Part shown: positions 8,361 through 16,776 of the stretch, one piece after another
Numbering within the stretch: the stretch's first letter is position 1
How the letters are laid out: every line of letters starts with the position of its first letter
Origin: Paraconexibacter antarcticus
GTDB lineage: Bacteria > Actinomycetota > Thermoleophilia > Solirubrobacterales > Solirubrobacteraceae
Reading direction: 5' to 3'
NCBI RefSeq assembly: GCF_024220175.1
Contig: NZ_CP098502.1
Span: 4,034,514-4,098,513 of the forward strand
Length of the DNA: 64,000 nucleotides
The notes under the pieces: generated by a model
Seen by the model: only the letters and a program-made list of their open reading frames with translations
Databases searched by the model: none
Told to the model about the DNA's origin: nothing
Translations under genes and position numbers: made by a program

Positions 8361-8971
8361 CCGCCGCGCCGCCCCCGGGCCTGACGCCCAAGGGCCGCGC
8401 CACGCGCGAGCGCCTGCTCAAGGCCGCCGGCGCCCGCTTAGCCCGGGACGGGGCGCTCGAGCTCGCCGCCGTCGCCGCCGACGCCGGCGTCGCACCGTCG
8501 GTCGTCTACCGCTACTTCGCCTCCAAGGACGGCCTCGTCGACGCCGTCGTGCATGCGTTCTACGACGAGTACGACGCCGCCGTCTTCGCGACCGCGCTCG
8601 CCGACGAGGACGGCTCCTGGCTCGAGCGCGAGGCGTTCCGGCTGCGCCGCGAGGTCGCGTTCCTCTACGCCCACCCGCTCGGCCGGGCCGTCGCGGCCGG
8701 CCTCCTCCACGAGGCCGCCGCGACCCGCGCGGACGCGGTGCGCACCCGCGAGCACGCCGTCGCCGCCGCACGGAACATCCGCCACGGGCAGCGCACCGGG
8801 CAGCTCGACCCGGCGATCGACGCCGGTCTGGCGGGGGCCGCGACGATGGGGGCGCTGCGCGCGCTGCTCGCGGGCGCCCTCACCCGCGACCCGCCACCTC
8901 CCGCCGCCACCGTCGCCGACGTCGCCGTGCGCGTCGGCCGGGCCCTGCTGCCCCCGCCCGCTCAGCGCTGA
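8357..8971 (+). CDS. TetR-family regulator, likely autorepressor of the crotonase operon
   Basis: 204 residues from GTG 8357, which overlaps the crotonase stop by 4 bases. The N-terminal HTH reads TRERLLKAAGARLARDG, then GVAPSVVYRYFASKDGLVD at about residues 38-56, typical of TetR. The C-terminal ligand/dimer domain is helical and lacks a recognisable signature. Coupled expression with the crotonase and the perfect palindrome over their promoter suggest repression relieved by a CoA thioester or related acid. It meets the next gene tail to tail with a 10-base overlap. Confidence 0.9.
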   Translation: MTAAPPPGLTPKGRATRERLLKAAGARLARDGALELAAVAADAGVAPSVVYRYFASKDGLVDAVVHAFYDEYDAAVFATALADEDGSWLEREAFRLRREVAFLYAHPLGRAVAAGLLHEAAATRADAVRTREHAVAAARNIRHGQRTGQLDPAIDAGLAGAATMGALRALLAGALTRDPPPPAATVADVAVRVGRALLPPPAQR

Positions 8972-9585
8972 CCGGCGATGAGCTGCCCGGTGAGGGCGAC
9001 GAGCGGGCCGCGCAGCGCGGCCAGGCCCTCCCAGTCGGACGCGACGATCCGGGCCGTCACGAGCGCGCTCGTCGCCGCCACGAGCGCCTCGGCGACGAAC
9101 CGCTCCTGGTCGGTCTCCGCGCCGAGCAGCGCGGCGACGAGCGTGACGAACCGCTGCTGCGACTCGGCCCGGCGCGCGAGCGCCTCGGGCCCCGCCGCGT
9201 AGACCTCGATGAGGAAGACGCGCGCGTACGCCGGCTCGGCTGCGAGGGTCTCGAGGTAGGCGCCCAGCGCGCCGTCGAGGCGCTCGAGCGTCCCGAGCGC
9301 CGCCCCGTCCCCCCCGAGGCTGTCACCGATGCCACCGAGGACGACGCCCACGGCGGCGTCGTACGCGGCCATGAAGCAGTCGTCCTTGGAGGTGAACTGC
9401 TGGTAGAAGGTCTCGCGCGAGACCCCGGCGACGCGCAGCACGTCGGCGACCGACGTATGGACGTACCCCTGGGCGGCGACGGTCTCGATGAAGCCGGTGA
9501 GGATCCGGGCGCGCTGCGAGGCGACGACCTGCTCGCGGGACAGACGATGGCGCCCCCGCGGCAGACGCTCCGGATTCCCGTTCAC
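8962..9585 (-). CDS. TetR-family regulator divergent from the DUF3556 gene
   Basis: 207 residues from GTG 9585. The HTH region reads QRARILTGFIETVAAQGY, then GVSRETFYQQFTSKDDCFM, the TetR recognition helix and hinge. The C-terminal domain resembles TetR_C regulators of the AcrR group. It has a leaderless promoter: TACATT on the minus strand at 9592-9597, 6 bases from the GTG. It is divergent from the membrane protein at 9715, the probable target besides itself. Confidence 0.9.
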   Translation of the reverse strand: MNGNPERLPRGRHRLSREQVVASQRARILTGFIETVAAQGYVHTSVADVLRVAGVSRETFYQQFTSKDDCFMAAYDAAVGVVLGGIGDSLGGDGAALGTLERLDGALGAYLETLAAEPAYARVFLIEVYAAGPEALARRAESQQRFVTLVAALLGAETDQERFVAEALVAATSALVTARIVASDWEGLAALRGPLVALTGQLIAGQR

Positions 9586-9591
9586 CCGGCG

Positions 9592-9610
9592 AATGTACCG
9601 CGCGAGTTAC
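9592..9610 (-). promoter_or_regulatory. TetR promoter with an overlapping imperfect palindrome
   Basis: On the minus strand TACATT (9592-9597) lies 6 bases before GTG 9585. Directly overlapping it, 9595-9610 (GTACCGCGCGAGTTAC) matches its own reverse complement at 12 of 16 positions. This makes it a candidate autoregulatory operator between the divergent TetR and DUF3556 genes. Confidence 0.4.
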
Positions 9611-9714
9611 CCCGTGTGCGGGCGCCGCCGTCTGTCCGGGCGCCCCAAAGCTCACATGTGCGGTTTGTTGCGAGCCGCCAGCCGGGCGTGCGCGCCCGTG
9701 GCGAGGATCGCCGC

Positions 9715-11493
9715 ATGGGATTCATCAATCCGGCCCCGGTCCCCTTCGACGTCGAGGAGTGGAAGCAGAAGCCGCACCTCGAGCGGATCAAGCCCCTCGC
9801 GCAGGACTGGGGCATCAACGGCTTCGGGACGCCGTACGCGATCTACGTCCTCTACATCGTGAAGCTCGTCGGCTTCAGCCTCGGCGCGATCGCCGTCATC
9901 GGCGGCACGACCTCCGGGCTCGGCGGCCTCGGCGACTTCTCCGACTGGTGGACCCAGCCGATCGTCTGGCAGAAGTTCGTCGCCTGGATGATCCTGTGGG
10001 AGATCATCGGGCTCGGGTCGAGCTCGATGGCGCTGAGCTTCCGCTTCCTGCCGCCGATCGGCAGCTCGATCGCCTGGCTGCGGCCGGGCACGATCCGCCT
10101 CCCGCCGTGGCCGGACAAGGTGCCGCTGACGGCGGGCAACCGGCGCACGCTCGTCGACGTCGGCCTGTACGCCGGCGTCCTCGTCACCGGCTTCCACCTC
10201 CTGCTCGCCGACGGGAAGCTCGACGGCACGACCGGCGTCCTGCGCCTCGACACGACGTGGATCGTCGCCCTGCTCGTCTGCTGGGGCCTGCTCGGCCTCC
10301 GCGACAAGGTCGCCTACCTCTGCGGCCGGCCCGAGCTCTATGGCCTGCTCATGATCGTCTTCCTGTTCCCGCTGAAGAACCTCATCGTCGCCTCGCAGAT
10401 CACCATGGTCTGCATCTGGTTCGGAGCGGCCTCGTCGAAGCTCAACCACCACTTCCCGTCGGTCGTCGCGGTGATGATCTCCAACACCCCGTGGAACCGG
10501 TCGAAGACGATGAAGCGCCGGCTGTGGATGAACCATCCCGAGGACCAGCGCGCCTCACCGTTCGCCGCGTTCGCCGCCCACACGGGCACGGCCATGGAGT
10601 TCGGCCTGCCGGCGCTCCTCTTCGTGACCCACAAGGGGACGCTCGGCTGGATCGCCGTCGTCGGCATGATCATCTTCCACGTCCACATCACGTCGACGTT
10701 CCCGCTCGCCGTCCCGCTCGAGTGGAACCTCTTCATGATCTTCGGGACGCTGCTCATGTTCGGCCACTACGGTGTGCCGCTGAACACGCTCGACTCGGCG
10801 CCCCTGCTCGTCATCCTGCTCGCGAGCGGCATCGCGGTCCCGGTCCTCGGGAACATGCGCCCGGACCTCATCTCGTTCCTCCCGTCGATGCGCTACTACG
10901 CGGGCAACTGGGCGACGAGCCAGTGGCTCTTCCGCCGCGACACCGGCGCCGAGGAGAAGCTCGACGCGACGATCAAGAAGTCCGCGCCGGTCGTCGCCCG
11001 CCAGCTCGCCACGCTCTACGACGAGGACCTCGCCGAGATCTTCCTGACGAAGGCGCTCGCCTTCCGGGCGATGCACCCCCACGGCCGTGCCCTCAACGGG
11101 CTGCTGCCGCACGCGGCGGTCGACGGCGACGTCGAGGCGTACAAGGTCCGCGAGGGCGAGTTCCTCTGCGGCGCGCTCGTCGGCTGGAACTTCGGCGACG
11201 GCCACTTCCACGGCAAGCAGCTCCTCGACGCCGTGCAGGAGCAGTGCCACTTCGCGCCGGGCGAGCTGCGCATCATCACGCTCGAGTCCCAGCCGATCCA
11301 GGTCCAGACCCAGCAGTACAAGATCTGGGACGCGGCCACGGGGCTCGTCGAGGAGGGCGAGGTGAAGGTCGCCGACATGCTCTCGCGCCAGCCGTGGCTC
11401 GACCTGAGCTACGACTTCCCCGTCCACGTCCGCACCCGGGTGGATGCGCCCGCCGCGGCCGCCCCGGCGCGGCAGCCCGCCGCTGCAGGCTGA
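9715..11493 (+). CDS. DUF3556 multi-pass membrane protein
   Basis: 592 residues beginning MGFINPAPVPFDVEEWKQK, a start typical of DUF3556 proteins in mycobacteria and other actinobacteria. About nine hydrophobic spans lie between residues 45 and 400. A soluble C-terminal part of about 170 residues follows, and the protein ends in an Ala/Pro-rich tail. Function is unknown. Conserved histidines in membrane-proximal loops (NHHFPS, FHVHITS) are notable but prove nothing. The divergent TetR gene probably controls it. The neighbourhood of lipid-metabolism genes is compatible with a membrane-lipid role. Confidence 0.82.
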   Translation: MGFINPAPVPFDVEEWKQKPHLERIKPLAQDWGINGFGTPYAIYVLYIVKLVGFSLGAIAVIGGTTSGLGGLGDFSDWWTQPIVWQKFVAWMILWEIIGLGSSSMALSFRFLPPIGSSIAWLRPGTIRLPPWPDKVPLTAGNRRTLVDVGLYAGVLVTGFHLLLADGKLDGTTGVLRLDTTWIVALLVCWGLLGLRDKVAYLCGRPELYGLLMIVFLFPLKNLIVASQITMVCIWFGAASSKLNHHFPSVVAVMISNTPWNRSKTMKRRLWMNHPEDQRASPFAAFAAHTGTAMEFGLPALLFVTHKGTLGWIAVVGMIIFHVHITSTFPLAVPLEWNLFMIFGTLLMFGHYGVPLNTLDSAPLLVILLASGIAVPVLGNMRPDLISFLPSMRYYAGNWATSQWLFRRDTGAEEKLDATIKKSAPVVARQLATLYDEDLAEIFLTKALAFRAMHPHGRALNGLLPHAAVDGDVEAYKVREGEFLCGALVGWNFGDGHFHGKQLLDAVQEQCHFAPGELRIITLESQPIQVQTQQYKIWDAATGLVEEGEVKVADMLSRQPWLDLSYDFPVHVRTRVDAPAAAAPARQPAAAG

Positions 11494-11532
11494 CCTGCCG
11501 TCCGCACGCCGCCGTCGACTACCCTCGGCGGC

Positions 11533-12210
11533 GTGTCCGGGATCGGCGTCCTCCGCGAAGGCCCGCTGCACGCGGGGCTGAAGGCGGCGCTCGCGGAGCC
11601 GGGCGACCGTCTCGAGGTCCCCGTCGGCCGCTTCGTCATCGACATCGTCCGGGCGGACGGGGAGCTCGTCGAGATCCAGACCGGCGGCTTCGGCCCGCTC
11701 GGCCCGAAGCTCGACGTCCTGCTCGACGAGCACCGCGTCCGCGTCGTGCACCCCGTCCCCGCGGAGCGCCGCATCGTCCGGGTCAACGCGGACGGCGAGG
11801 TGCTGTCCGCGCGCCGGTCCCCGCGCCGGTCGACCGTCGCCGACGTCTTCGACCGGCTCGTGACGTTCCCGTCGCTGCTCGCCCACCCGAACCTCACGCT
11901 CGAGGTCGTCCTGACGCTCGAGGACCACGTCCGCGGCGAGACGCCCGTGAAGGTGCGCCGCCGGACGAAGGACGCGGGCGAGCGGCGCCTGACCGGCATC
12001 GCCGAGCGCGTCGTCCTCCGCGCCCCCGCCGACGTCCTCGCCGCCCTCCCCCCGCTGCCGGACGAGCCGTTCAGCACCCGCGAGCTCTCGACGCTCCTCG
12101 GCTGCGGGACCGTACTCGCCCAGCGCGCCGCCTACTGCCTGCGGCTCATGGAGCTCGTCGAGCCGGCGGGCAAACGCGGACGGACGCCGCTGCATCGCGT
12201 CTGCAGCTGA
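11533..12210 (+). CDS. Conserved-looking protein of unknown function, nuclease-like core pattern
   Basis: 225 residues from GTG 11533, with a leaderless promoter TACCCT (11520-11525) 7 bases upstream. Residues 28-55 read GRFVIDIVRADGELVEIQTG, followed by a Lys in LGPKLDVLL. This is a D-x(n)-ExQ-x(n)-K order reminiscent of PD-(D/E)xK nuclease folds. The C-terminal third looks like a winged helix (FSTRELSTLLGCGTVLAQRA) and ends in a basic RGRTPLHRV. I do not recognise a named family, and the nuclease-like reading is an inference from motif order only. Confidence 0.7.
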   Translation: MSGIGVLREGPLHAGLKAALAEPGDRLEVPVGRFVIDIVRADGELVEIQTGGFGPLGPKLDVLLDEHRVRVVHPVPAERRIVRVNADGEVLSARRSPRRSTVADVFDRLVTFPSLLAHPNLTLEVVLTLEDHVRGETPVKVRRRTKDAGERRLTGIAERVVLRAPADVLAALPPLPDEPFSTRELSTLLGCGTVLAQRAAYCLRLMELVEPAGKRGRTPLHRVCS

Positions 12211-12220
12211 CGTCGCGTCA

Positions 12221-12232
12221 TAACGAGCGTTC
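12221..12232. promoter_or_regulatory. Degenerate copy of the TAACGATCGTTA operator
   Basis: TAACGAGCGTTC matches TAACGATCGTTA at 10 of 12 positions. Its centre lies 50 bases before the ATG of the SDR at 12277. A possible -10 box GATGAT (12264-12269) is 7 bases before that ATG. Confidence 0.5.
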
Positions 12233-12276
12233 CACCGGCCGACCTCGATGCGGGCCGATGCGGGATGATCCGGTCC

Positions 12277-13041
12277 ATGAGCACCTCCCCCTCCACTGTC
12301 CTGGTCTCCGGAGGCGCCTCGGGCCTCGGGGAGGCCGTCGCCCGCCGGTTCGCCGGCGACGGCTGGCACGTCGTCATCCTCGACCGTGACGGCGACCGCG
12401 CCCGCACGCTCGCCGCCGAGCTGCCGGACGCCGGCGCGATCGAGCTCGACGTCACCGACTCGGACGCCGTCGACGCGGCTGTCGCGGCCGTCGTCGCCGA
12501 GGGCCACACGGTCCGGCTCGCCGTCTCCTGCGCCGGCATCGGCCCGCCGCAGCGGATCCTCTCCAAGCGTGGCCCGCACAAGGTCGCCGACTTCCACACG
12601 ATCATCTCGGTGAACCTCCTCGGCACGTTCCACGTCCTCCGCGCCGCTGCCGTCGCGATGGCCGAGAACGAGCCCGACGAGCACGGCCAGCGCGGTGCGA
12701 TCGTCAACACCGCGTCGATCGCGGCGTACGACGGCCAGATCGGGCAGATCGCCTACGCGGCCTCGAAGGGCGGCGTCGTCGGCATGACCCTCCCGGCCGC
12801 GCGCGACCTCGCCGATCGGCAGATCCGCGTCGTGACGATCGCCCCCGGCCTCTTCAAGACGCCGCTGCTCGGCTCCCTCCCGCAGGAGGCGCAGGACAGC
12901 CTCGGCGCGTCGGTCCCGAACCCGGCCCGCCTCGGCGACCCGTCCGAGTACGCCGACCTCGTGGCCCACATCCAGTCGAACGTCATGCTCAACGGCGAGG
13001 TCATCCGGCTCGACGGCGCGCTGCGGATGGCGCCGCGCTGA
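12277..13041 (+). CDS. SDR oxidoreductase, 3-hydroxyacyl-CoA dehydrogenase type II-like
   Basis: 254 residues with the Rossmann NAD(P) motif SGGASGLGEAVARRF (TGxxxGxG type) at the N-terminus, an acidic residue after beta-2 (ILDRDGD) that favours NAD, CAGIG, and the catalytic Ser and YxxxK in NTASIAAYDGQIGQIAYAASK. The layout is that of HSD17B10-like 3-hydroxyacyl-CoA dehydrogenases, which oxidise the beta-hydroxyl in beta-oxidation. ATG 12277 fits a leaderless start. The upstream degenerate TAACGATCGTTA site links it to the acyl-CoA dehydrogenase regulon. Confidence 0.88.
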   Translation: MSTSPSTVLVSGGASGLGEAVARRFAGDGWHVVILDRDGDRARTLAAELPDAGAIELDVTDSDAVDAAVAAVVAEGHTVRLAVSCAGIGPPQRILSKRGPHKVADFHTIISVNLLGTFHVLRAAAVAMAENEPDEHGQRGAIVNTASIAAYDGQIGQIAYAASKGGVVGMTLPAARDLADRQIRVVTIAPGLFKTPLLGSLPQEAQDSLGASVPNPARLGDPSEYADLVAHIQSNVMLNGEVIRLDGALRMAPR

Positions 13042-13111
13042 CGCACCCCCGGCGCGGGCGGCCGGCCGCCCGCGCCACCGTCGCCGCGCCCCCGGGTACC
13101 GTTGCGCGCTG

Positions 13112-13774
13112 ATGGCCGCGTCCCCCCCGCCTCCCCGCCGCACCCAGGCCGAGCGCCGCGCGGCGTCGCGGGCCGCCCTCCTGGACGCCGCCGTCACCTC
13201 GCTCGTCGAGGACGGCTACGCCGGGATCACGACGCGGCGGATCGCCGAGCGGGCCGGCGTCTCGCAGGGCACGCAGCAGCACTACTTCGCGACGAAGGCC
13301 GAGCTCGTCGTCGAGGCGCTCCGGCATGCCACCGACGCGCTCGCGGCCGACGCGGCGCGCCGCATCGACCCGCTCGACCTCCACCGCCCCGACCGTCACG
13401 AGGCGCTGCTCGACGAGCTCTGGCGCCTGCATCGGTCCGTGGCCTTCCGCGCGGCGCTCGAGCTCCTCGCGGCGGCGCGCACCGACGCCGAGCTGCGCCC
13501 GCACGTCGCGGCCTTCGAGCTCGAGGCGACGCGGGTCATGCGCGCGACGGCGAAGGACCTGCTGCCGGACGACCCGCGTCAGACCGAGACCATCGAGCTC
13601 ATGGACCTCGCGATGGCGGCGACCCGCGGTTTCGCGATGCTCGCGCCCGTCGTCCCCGCCGCCGCGCTCGACCGTCGCTGGCGGCTCGCCCGCGGCCACA
13701 TCGCCACGCTGCTGCGCGCGCACGCCGAGGCCGGTCCCGGCCCCCATCCTGGTCCCGGTCCCGGCCCCGCCTGA
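13112..13774 (+). CDS. TetR-family regulator with a Gly-Pro repeat tail
   Basis: 220 residues. The HTH reads RAALLDAAVTSLVEDGY, then GVSQGTQQHYFATKAELV at about residues 52-69. The C-terminal domain is helical. The protein ends in a low-complexity GPGPHPGPGPGPA tail that looks dispensable. The target is unclear: it follows the SDR at 12277 on the same strand after 70 bases, with its own possible -10 box TACCGT, and meets the SRPBCC gene tail to tail. Confidence 0.88.
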   Translation: MAASPPPPRRTQAERRAASRAALLDAAVTSLVEDGYAGITTRRIAERAGVSQGTQQHYFATKAELVVEALRHATDALAADAARRIDPLDLHRPDRHEALLDELWRLHRSVAFRAALELLAAARTDAELRPHVAAFELEATRVMRATAKDLLPDDPRQTETIELMDLAMAATRGFAMLAPVVPAAALDRRWRLARGHIATLLRAHAEAGPGPHPGPGPGPA

Positions 13775-13787
13775 CCGCGCGGCCGGG

Positions 13788-14222
13788 CTACCCCGCGGCG
13801 AGCAGGGCGTGGAGGCTGTCGAGCGTCCGGTCCGCGCGCACGCCGAGCCACTCCTTCAGCATCCCCTCGAACGGGCGCAGCGCGAGCCCGCCGACGCTCG
13901 CGGTGAAGCCGACCTCGCTCCCGCTCTCCCGCGGGGCGATGCCGAAGTCGATGCCCATCGAGGAGCGGGTCGGCCCCTTGCCCTTGAGCACGAACCGCTC
14001 CGGCGGCGTCACCTCGACGACCTCCCACGTGACGTCGCCGGCGACGCCGAGGACCCGGACCTTGTGCTTGAACTTCAGCCCCTTGCGCGCCGGGCCGGGG
14101 ACCTCCCCCGACCAGCCCTTGTGGAGCGCGAACCACTCCGGCCAGCGCTCGAGGTCGGCCACGAGCGCGGCGACCTCCTCGGGCGAGGCGGGCATCGTGC
14201 GGGCCTGCGTCAACTCGATCAT
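13788..14222 (-). CDS. SRPBCC-superfamily (polyketide cyclase/lipid-binding) protein
   Basis: 144 residues with a START/SRPBCC pattern: an N-terminal strand MIELTQARTMPASPEEV, ADLERWPEWF near residue 27, a beta-rich middle and a long C-terminal helix (LRPFEGMLKEWLGVRADRTL). Members bind hydrophobic ligands in a deep cavity. ATG 14222 is chosen because it starts the domain and sits 6 bases behind a -10 box TATCGT (minus strand, 14229-14234). A farther upstream ATG would add 40 arginine-rich residues unlike the family. Confidence 0.8.
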   Translation of the reverse strand: MIELTQARTMPASPEEVAALVADLERWPEWFALHKGWSGEVPGPARKGLKFKHKVRVLGVAGDVTWEVVEVTPPERFVLKGKGPTRSSMGIDFGIAPRESGSEVGFTASVGGLALRPFEGMLKEWLGVRADRTLDSLHALLAAG

Positions 14223-14228
14223 CGCGCG

Positions 14229-14291
14229 ACGATAACGCCCGGCCCCGGGCCGGCGTCCCACCCCCCTTGCGGGACTGCCTTCCCCCCGTGG
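14229..14291 (-). promoter_or_regulatory. Leaderless promoter of the SRPBCC gene with C-run/G-run dyads
   Basis: TATCGT (minus strand, 14229-14234) lies 6 bases before the ATG. Upstream, CCCCCCTTGCGGG (14261-14273) is centred about 45 bases before the inferred start, and a second CCCCCCGTGGG (14282-14292 region) about 66 bases before it. The same kind of dyad precedes the P450 and SCP2 genes. Confidence 0.45.
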
Positions 14292-14344
14292 GCAGACGCC
14301 CGCGCCGGACGCCACTCGTAGATTGTCGACGATCGCCCTCATAC

Positions 14345-14463
14345 CCCGGTGATCACCGGGCCGGGCCGACCTCTCTCAGAGGCCCGGACCGCTGCAAAGG
14401 GCACCCCTTCGACCCGGGTGCACCCTTCTCCCTGTGTGGGTGGGACCCAGGGTCCCACCCACA
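14345..14463. promoter_or_regulatory. Dense array of dyads between divergent genes
   Basis: CCCGGTGATCACCGGG (14345-14360) is a perfect palindrome. CCTCT/AGAGG with loop CTC follows at about 14370-14383. The 14-base arm TGTGGGTGGGACCC (14435-14448) is exactly complementary to GGGTCCCACCCACA (14450-14463). This block lies upstream of the TetR promoter and belongs to no coding gene, because both flanking genes point away from it. It could be operators or the end of an unannotated small transcript. Confidence 0.5.
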
Positions 14464-14483
14464 TCAGGCGGCGCTCCACGTGG

Positions 14484-14509
14484 AACGATCGTTATCAAAT
14501 GGGTACGCT
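14484..14509 (+). promoter_or_regulatory. AACGATCGTT operator over the TetR promoter
   Basis: AACGATCGTT (14484-14493) overlaps the expected -35 region. TACGCT (14504-14509) is the -10 box, 7 bases before GTG 14517. The operator centre is 28.5 bases before the start codon, the same distance as in the badH-like SDR promoter at 53395. This suggests autorepression. Confidence 0.6.
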
Positions 14510-14516
14510 GTGCCAC

Positions 14517-15104
14517 GTGACCCGTCGTGAACGCGTTCTGGAGGCCGCCGCCACGCTCTTCCACGAGCGCGGCTTCCACGGCGTGGGCATCGACGAGATC
14601 GGCAAGAGCGCGGGGACGAACGGCCCGGCCATCTACCGCGACTTCAAGGGCAAGGACGAGCTGCTCGCCGTGCTCTTCGAGGGCGCGATGAACCGCGTGA
14701 CGGTCCCGACCTCACCGACATTCGACGATCCGTTCGAGGAGCTCGAGTTCCTCATCCGCCACCACGCGACGTTCGTCGTCGAGAACATCCCGCTCGTCTC
14801 GATCTACGCGCACGAGCACCGCAGCCTCGCCGAACCGTGGAAGAGCGAGTTCGAGAAGCGGATGCAGCGCCACGGCTCCCGCTGGCGCCGCACGATCGGC
14901 GCGTGCTACCCGGAGGCCACGCGGCGGGACGTCGCCGTCGCCGCCCACGCCACGATCGGGCAGCTGCACTCCGTCGTCTTCTGGCCCCCGTCGCTGCTCA
15001 AGGGGCCGGACATCGTCGACCGTCTCACCGGCATGGCGCTCCACGGCATCGGGAGCATGGCCGGCCTCGGGGCCGACGTCGCGCCGAAGCGGACGTCGGC
15101 CTGA
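14517..15104 (+). CDS. TetR-family regulator, candidate master repressor of the TAACGATCGTTA regulon
   Basis: 195 residues from GTG 14517 (VTRRERVLEAAATLFHERG). An ATG at 14499 would add six residues but would place the operator and -10 box against the start. The HTH continues GFHGVGIDEIGKSAG, then PAIYRDFKGKDELLAVLF, the pattern of TetR repressors linked to acyl-CoA metabolism. The C-terminal domain contains EHRSLAEPWKSEFEKRM and a tryptophan-rich helix. The operator AACGATCGTT over its own promoter recurs before three acyl-CoA dehydrogenases and two SDRs in this window, so it probably represses CoA-thioester catabolism until an acyl-CoA ligand appears. Confidence 0.88.
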   Translation: MTRRERVLEAAATLFHERGFHGVGIDEIGKSAGTNGPAIYRDFKGKDELLAVLFEGAMNRVTVPTSPTFDDPFEELEFLIRHHATFVVENIPLVSIYAHEHRSLAEPWKSEFEKRMQRHGSRWRRTIGACYPEATRRDVAVAAHATIGQLHSVVFWPPSLLKGPDIVDRLTGMALHGIGSMAGLGADVAPKRTSA

Positions 15105-15121
15105 GGGCCCGCGCCGGAGCC

Positions 15122-16645
15122 CTACTCGGGCAGCGGCGTGGAGATGAGGAGGTCGAACGGGAGCCGGTCGTGGCGTCCCGCGAGATCGAGGTGCACGTGC
15201 TTGGCCTCGGTGTACTCGTTCAGCGCGTCGGGGCCGAGCTCGCGGCCGACGCCGCTCTGCTTGTAGCCGCCGAAGGGCAGGCTCGGGTCGACCATGTGCC
15301 AGTTGTTGATCCACACCGTGCCCGCGCGCAGCCGGGCCGCGAGCTCGGACGCCGCCTCGTAGTCGGTGGACCAGACGCCGGCGGTGAGGCCGTACTCGCT
15401 GTCGTTCACGAGCTCGACGGCGTGGTCGATCGAGTCGTAGGGGATGACGACGAGCACCGGCCCGAAGATCTCCTCACGCGCGATCTGCATGTCGTTCGTC
15501 ACGTTCGTGATGATCGTCGGCGCGATCCAGTAGCCCTTCTCGAACTCCGGGCCCTCGGGGGCGCCGCCACCGAGCGCGAACGTCGCGCCGTCGGCCTTCG
15601 CCTGGTCGAGGTAGCCGAGGATCCGGTCCCGCTGGCGCGCGGAGACGACGGGACCCATGTCGGTGTCGTAGTCCGTCGGGTCGCCGAGCTTGATCGTCGA
15701 GGCCCGCTCGACGAGCTTCGCGACGACCTCGTCGTACTTGTCCTTGTGCACGAACAGGCGCGTGCCGGACTCGCAGATCTGCCCCGAGTAGAGCATGCAC
15801 CCGAAGAGGGCGCCGTCGATCGAGTAGGACAGGTCGGCGTCGGGCATCATCACGACGCCGCCCTTGCCGCCGAGCTCGAGCGACACCTTCTTGACCGTGC
15901 CGGACGCGAGGCGCATGATCTCGCGCCCGATCGCGGTCGAGCCGGTGAAGGCGACCTTGTCCACGTCGGGGTGCGACGCGAGCCGCGCGCCGACCTCGGC
16001 GCCGTCGCCGGTGACGATGTTGAACACGCCCGCGGGGACGCCCTCCTCGTAGGCGATCTGCGCGGCGCGGAGCAGAGACAGCGGCGTCTTCTCGTCCGGC
16101 TTGACGACGATCGAGTTGCCGGCGGCGAGCGCCGGGCCGATCTTCCACAGGCCGAGGACGAGCGGGAAGTTCCACGGCACGATCGCGGCGCAGACGCCGA
16201 CGGGCTCGCGGATGATCGTGTTCACCGAATGCGTCGGGTACGCCTTCGTCGGGATCGCGCGCTCGAACTCGTACGACTCCGCCTGCTCGGCGAAGTAGAG
16301 CATGTGGGGCGCGGCGAGCCCGCAGTGGAAGCCCGTCGCCTGGCGGACGGTGGCGCCGTTGGCCATCGTCTCGAGCTCGATGAGCTCCTCGAGCTCCTCG
16401 CCGAAGCGGTCGGCGATGCGCTTCATGATCGCGGCGCGCTCCTCCTTCGGCTTGCGCGACCAGACCCCGGACTCGAAGGCGCGACGGGCGGACTCGACGG
16501 CGGCATCGGCGTGCTCGACGGAGCCCTTCGCGATCGTGCAGACGAGCTCCTCGGTGGCGGGGCTGCGGATCTCGAAGGCCTGCGGGGCATCGACGTCCTT
16601 GCCGTCGATGAACATCTGGTGGTGCTTGACGCTGACGGTAGACAA
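15122..16645 (-). CDS. Aldehyde dehydrogenase family protein
   Basis: 507 residues, the normal length for NAD(P)-dependent aldehyde dehydrogenases. The oxyanion Asn is in PWNFP near residue 170. The cofactor motif is FTGST, the general-base Glu is in LELGGK, and the catalytic Cys is in GQICESGTR near residue 302. I use the TTG at 16645 (MSTVSVKHHQ) because GGAG lies 9 bases upstream. No ATG of suitable length exists. Two C-run/G-run elements (CCCCCGAAGGGCGG near 16708 and CCCCCAGGCGGG near 16732) sit upstream. It oxidises an aldehyde to the acid. The substrate is not evident. Confidence 0.92.
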   Translation of the reverse strand: MSTVSVKHHQMFIDGKDVDAPQAFEIRSPATEELVCTIAKGSVEHADAAVESARRAFESGVWSRKPKEERAAIMKRIADRFGEELEELIELETMANGATVRQATGFHCGLAAPHMLYFAEQAESYEFERAIPTKAYPTHSVNTIIREPVGVCAAIVPWNFPLVLGLWKIGPALAAGNSIVVKPDEKTPLSLLRAAQIAYEEGVPAGVFNIVTGDGAEVGARLASHPDVDKVAFTGSTAIGREIMRLASGTVKKVSLELGGKGGVVMMPDADLSYSIDGALFGCMLYSGQICESGTRLFVHKDKYDEVVAKLVERASTIKLGDPTDYDTDMGPVVSARQRDRILGYLDQAKADGATFALGGGAPEGPEFEKGYWIAPTIITNVTNDMQIAREEIFGPVLVVIPYDSIDHAVELVNDSEYGLTAGVWSTDYEAASELAARLRAGTVWINNWHMVDPSLPFGGYKQSGVGRELGPDALNEYTEAKHVHLDLAGRHDRLPFDLLISTPLPE

Positions 16646-16776
16646 GGCGGAGTTCTCCAGTGGCGGGTGAGGTACGGCCCATACTCCATCGGCCATCCCC
16701 ATGCCGCATCCCCCGAAGGGCGGAACCCTCTCCCCCAGGCGGGTTGCGGCGACCGCGCGGCCGCCGCGGCAGGGGG

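Noticed and set aside
13735..13770. GP-rich repeat as a separate element
   Set aside because: It is the in-frame Gly-Pro tail of the TetR protein at 13112.
14435..14463. T-box riboswitch, because GGGTGGGACC matches the UGGNACC core and is followed by its complement
   Set aside because: The downstream gene is a TetR regulator, no specifier stem is evident, and the TetR promoter lies downstream of the hairpin.
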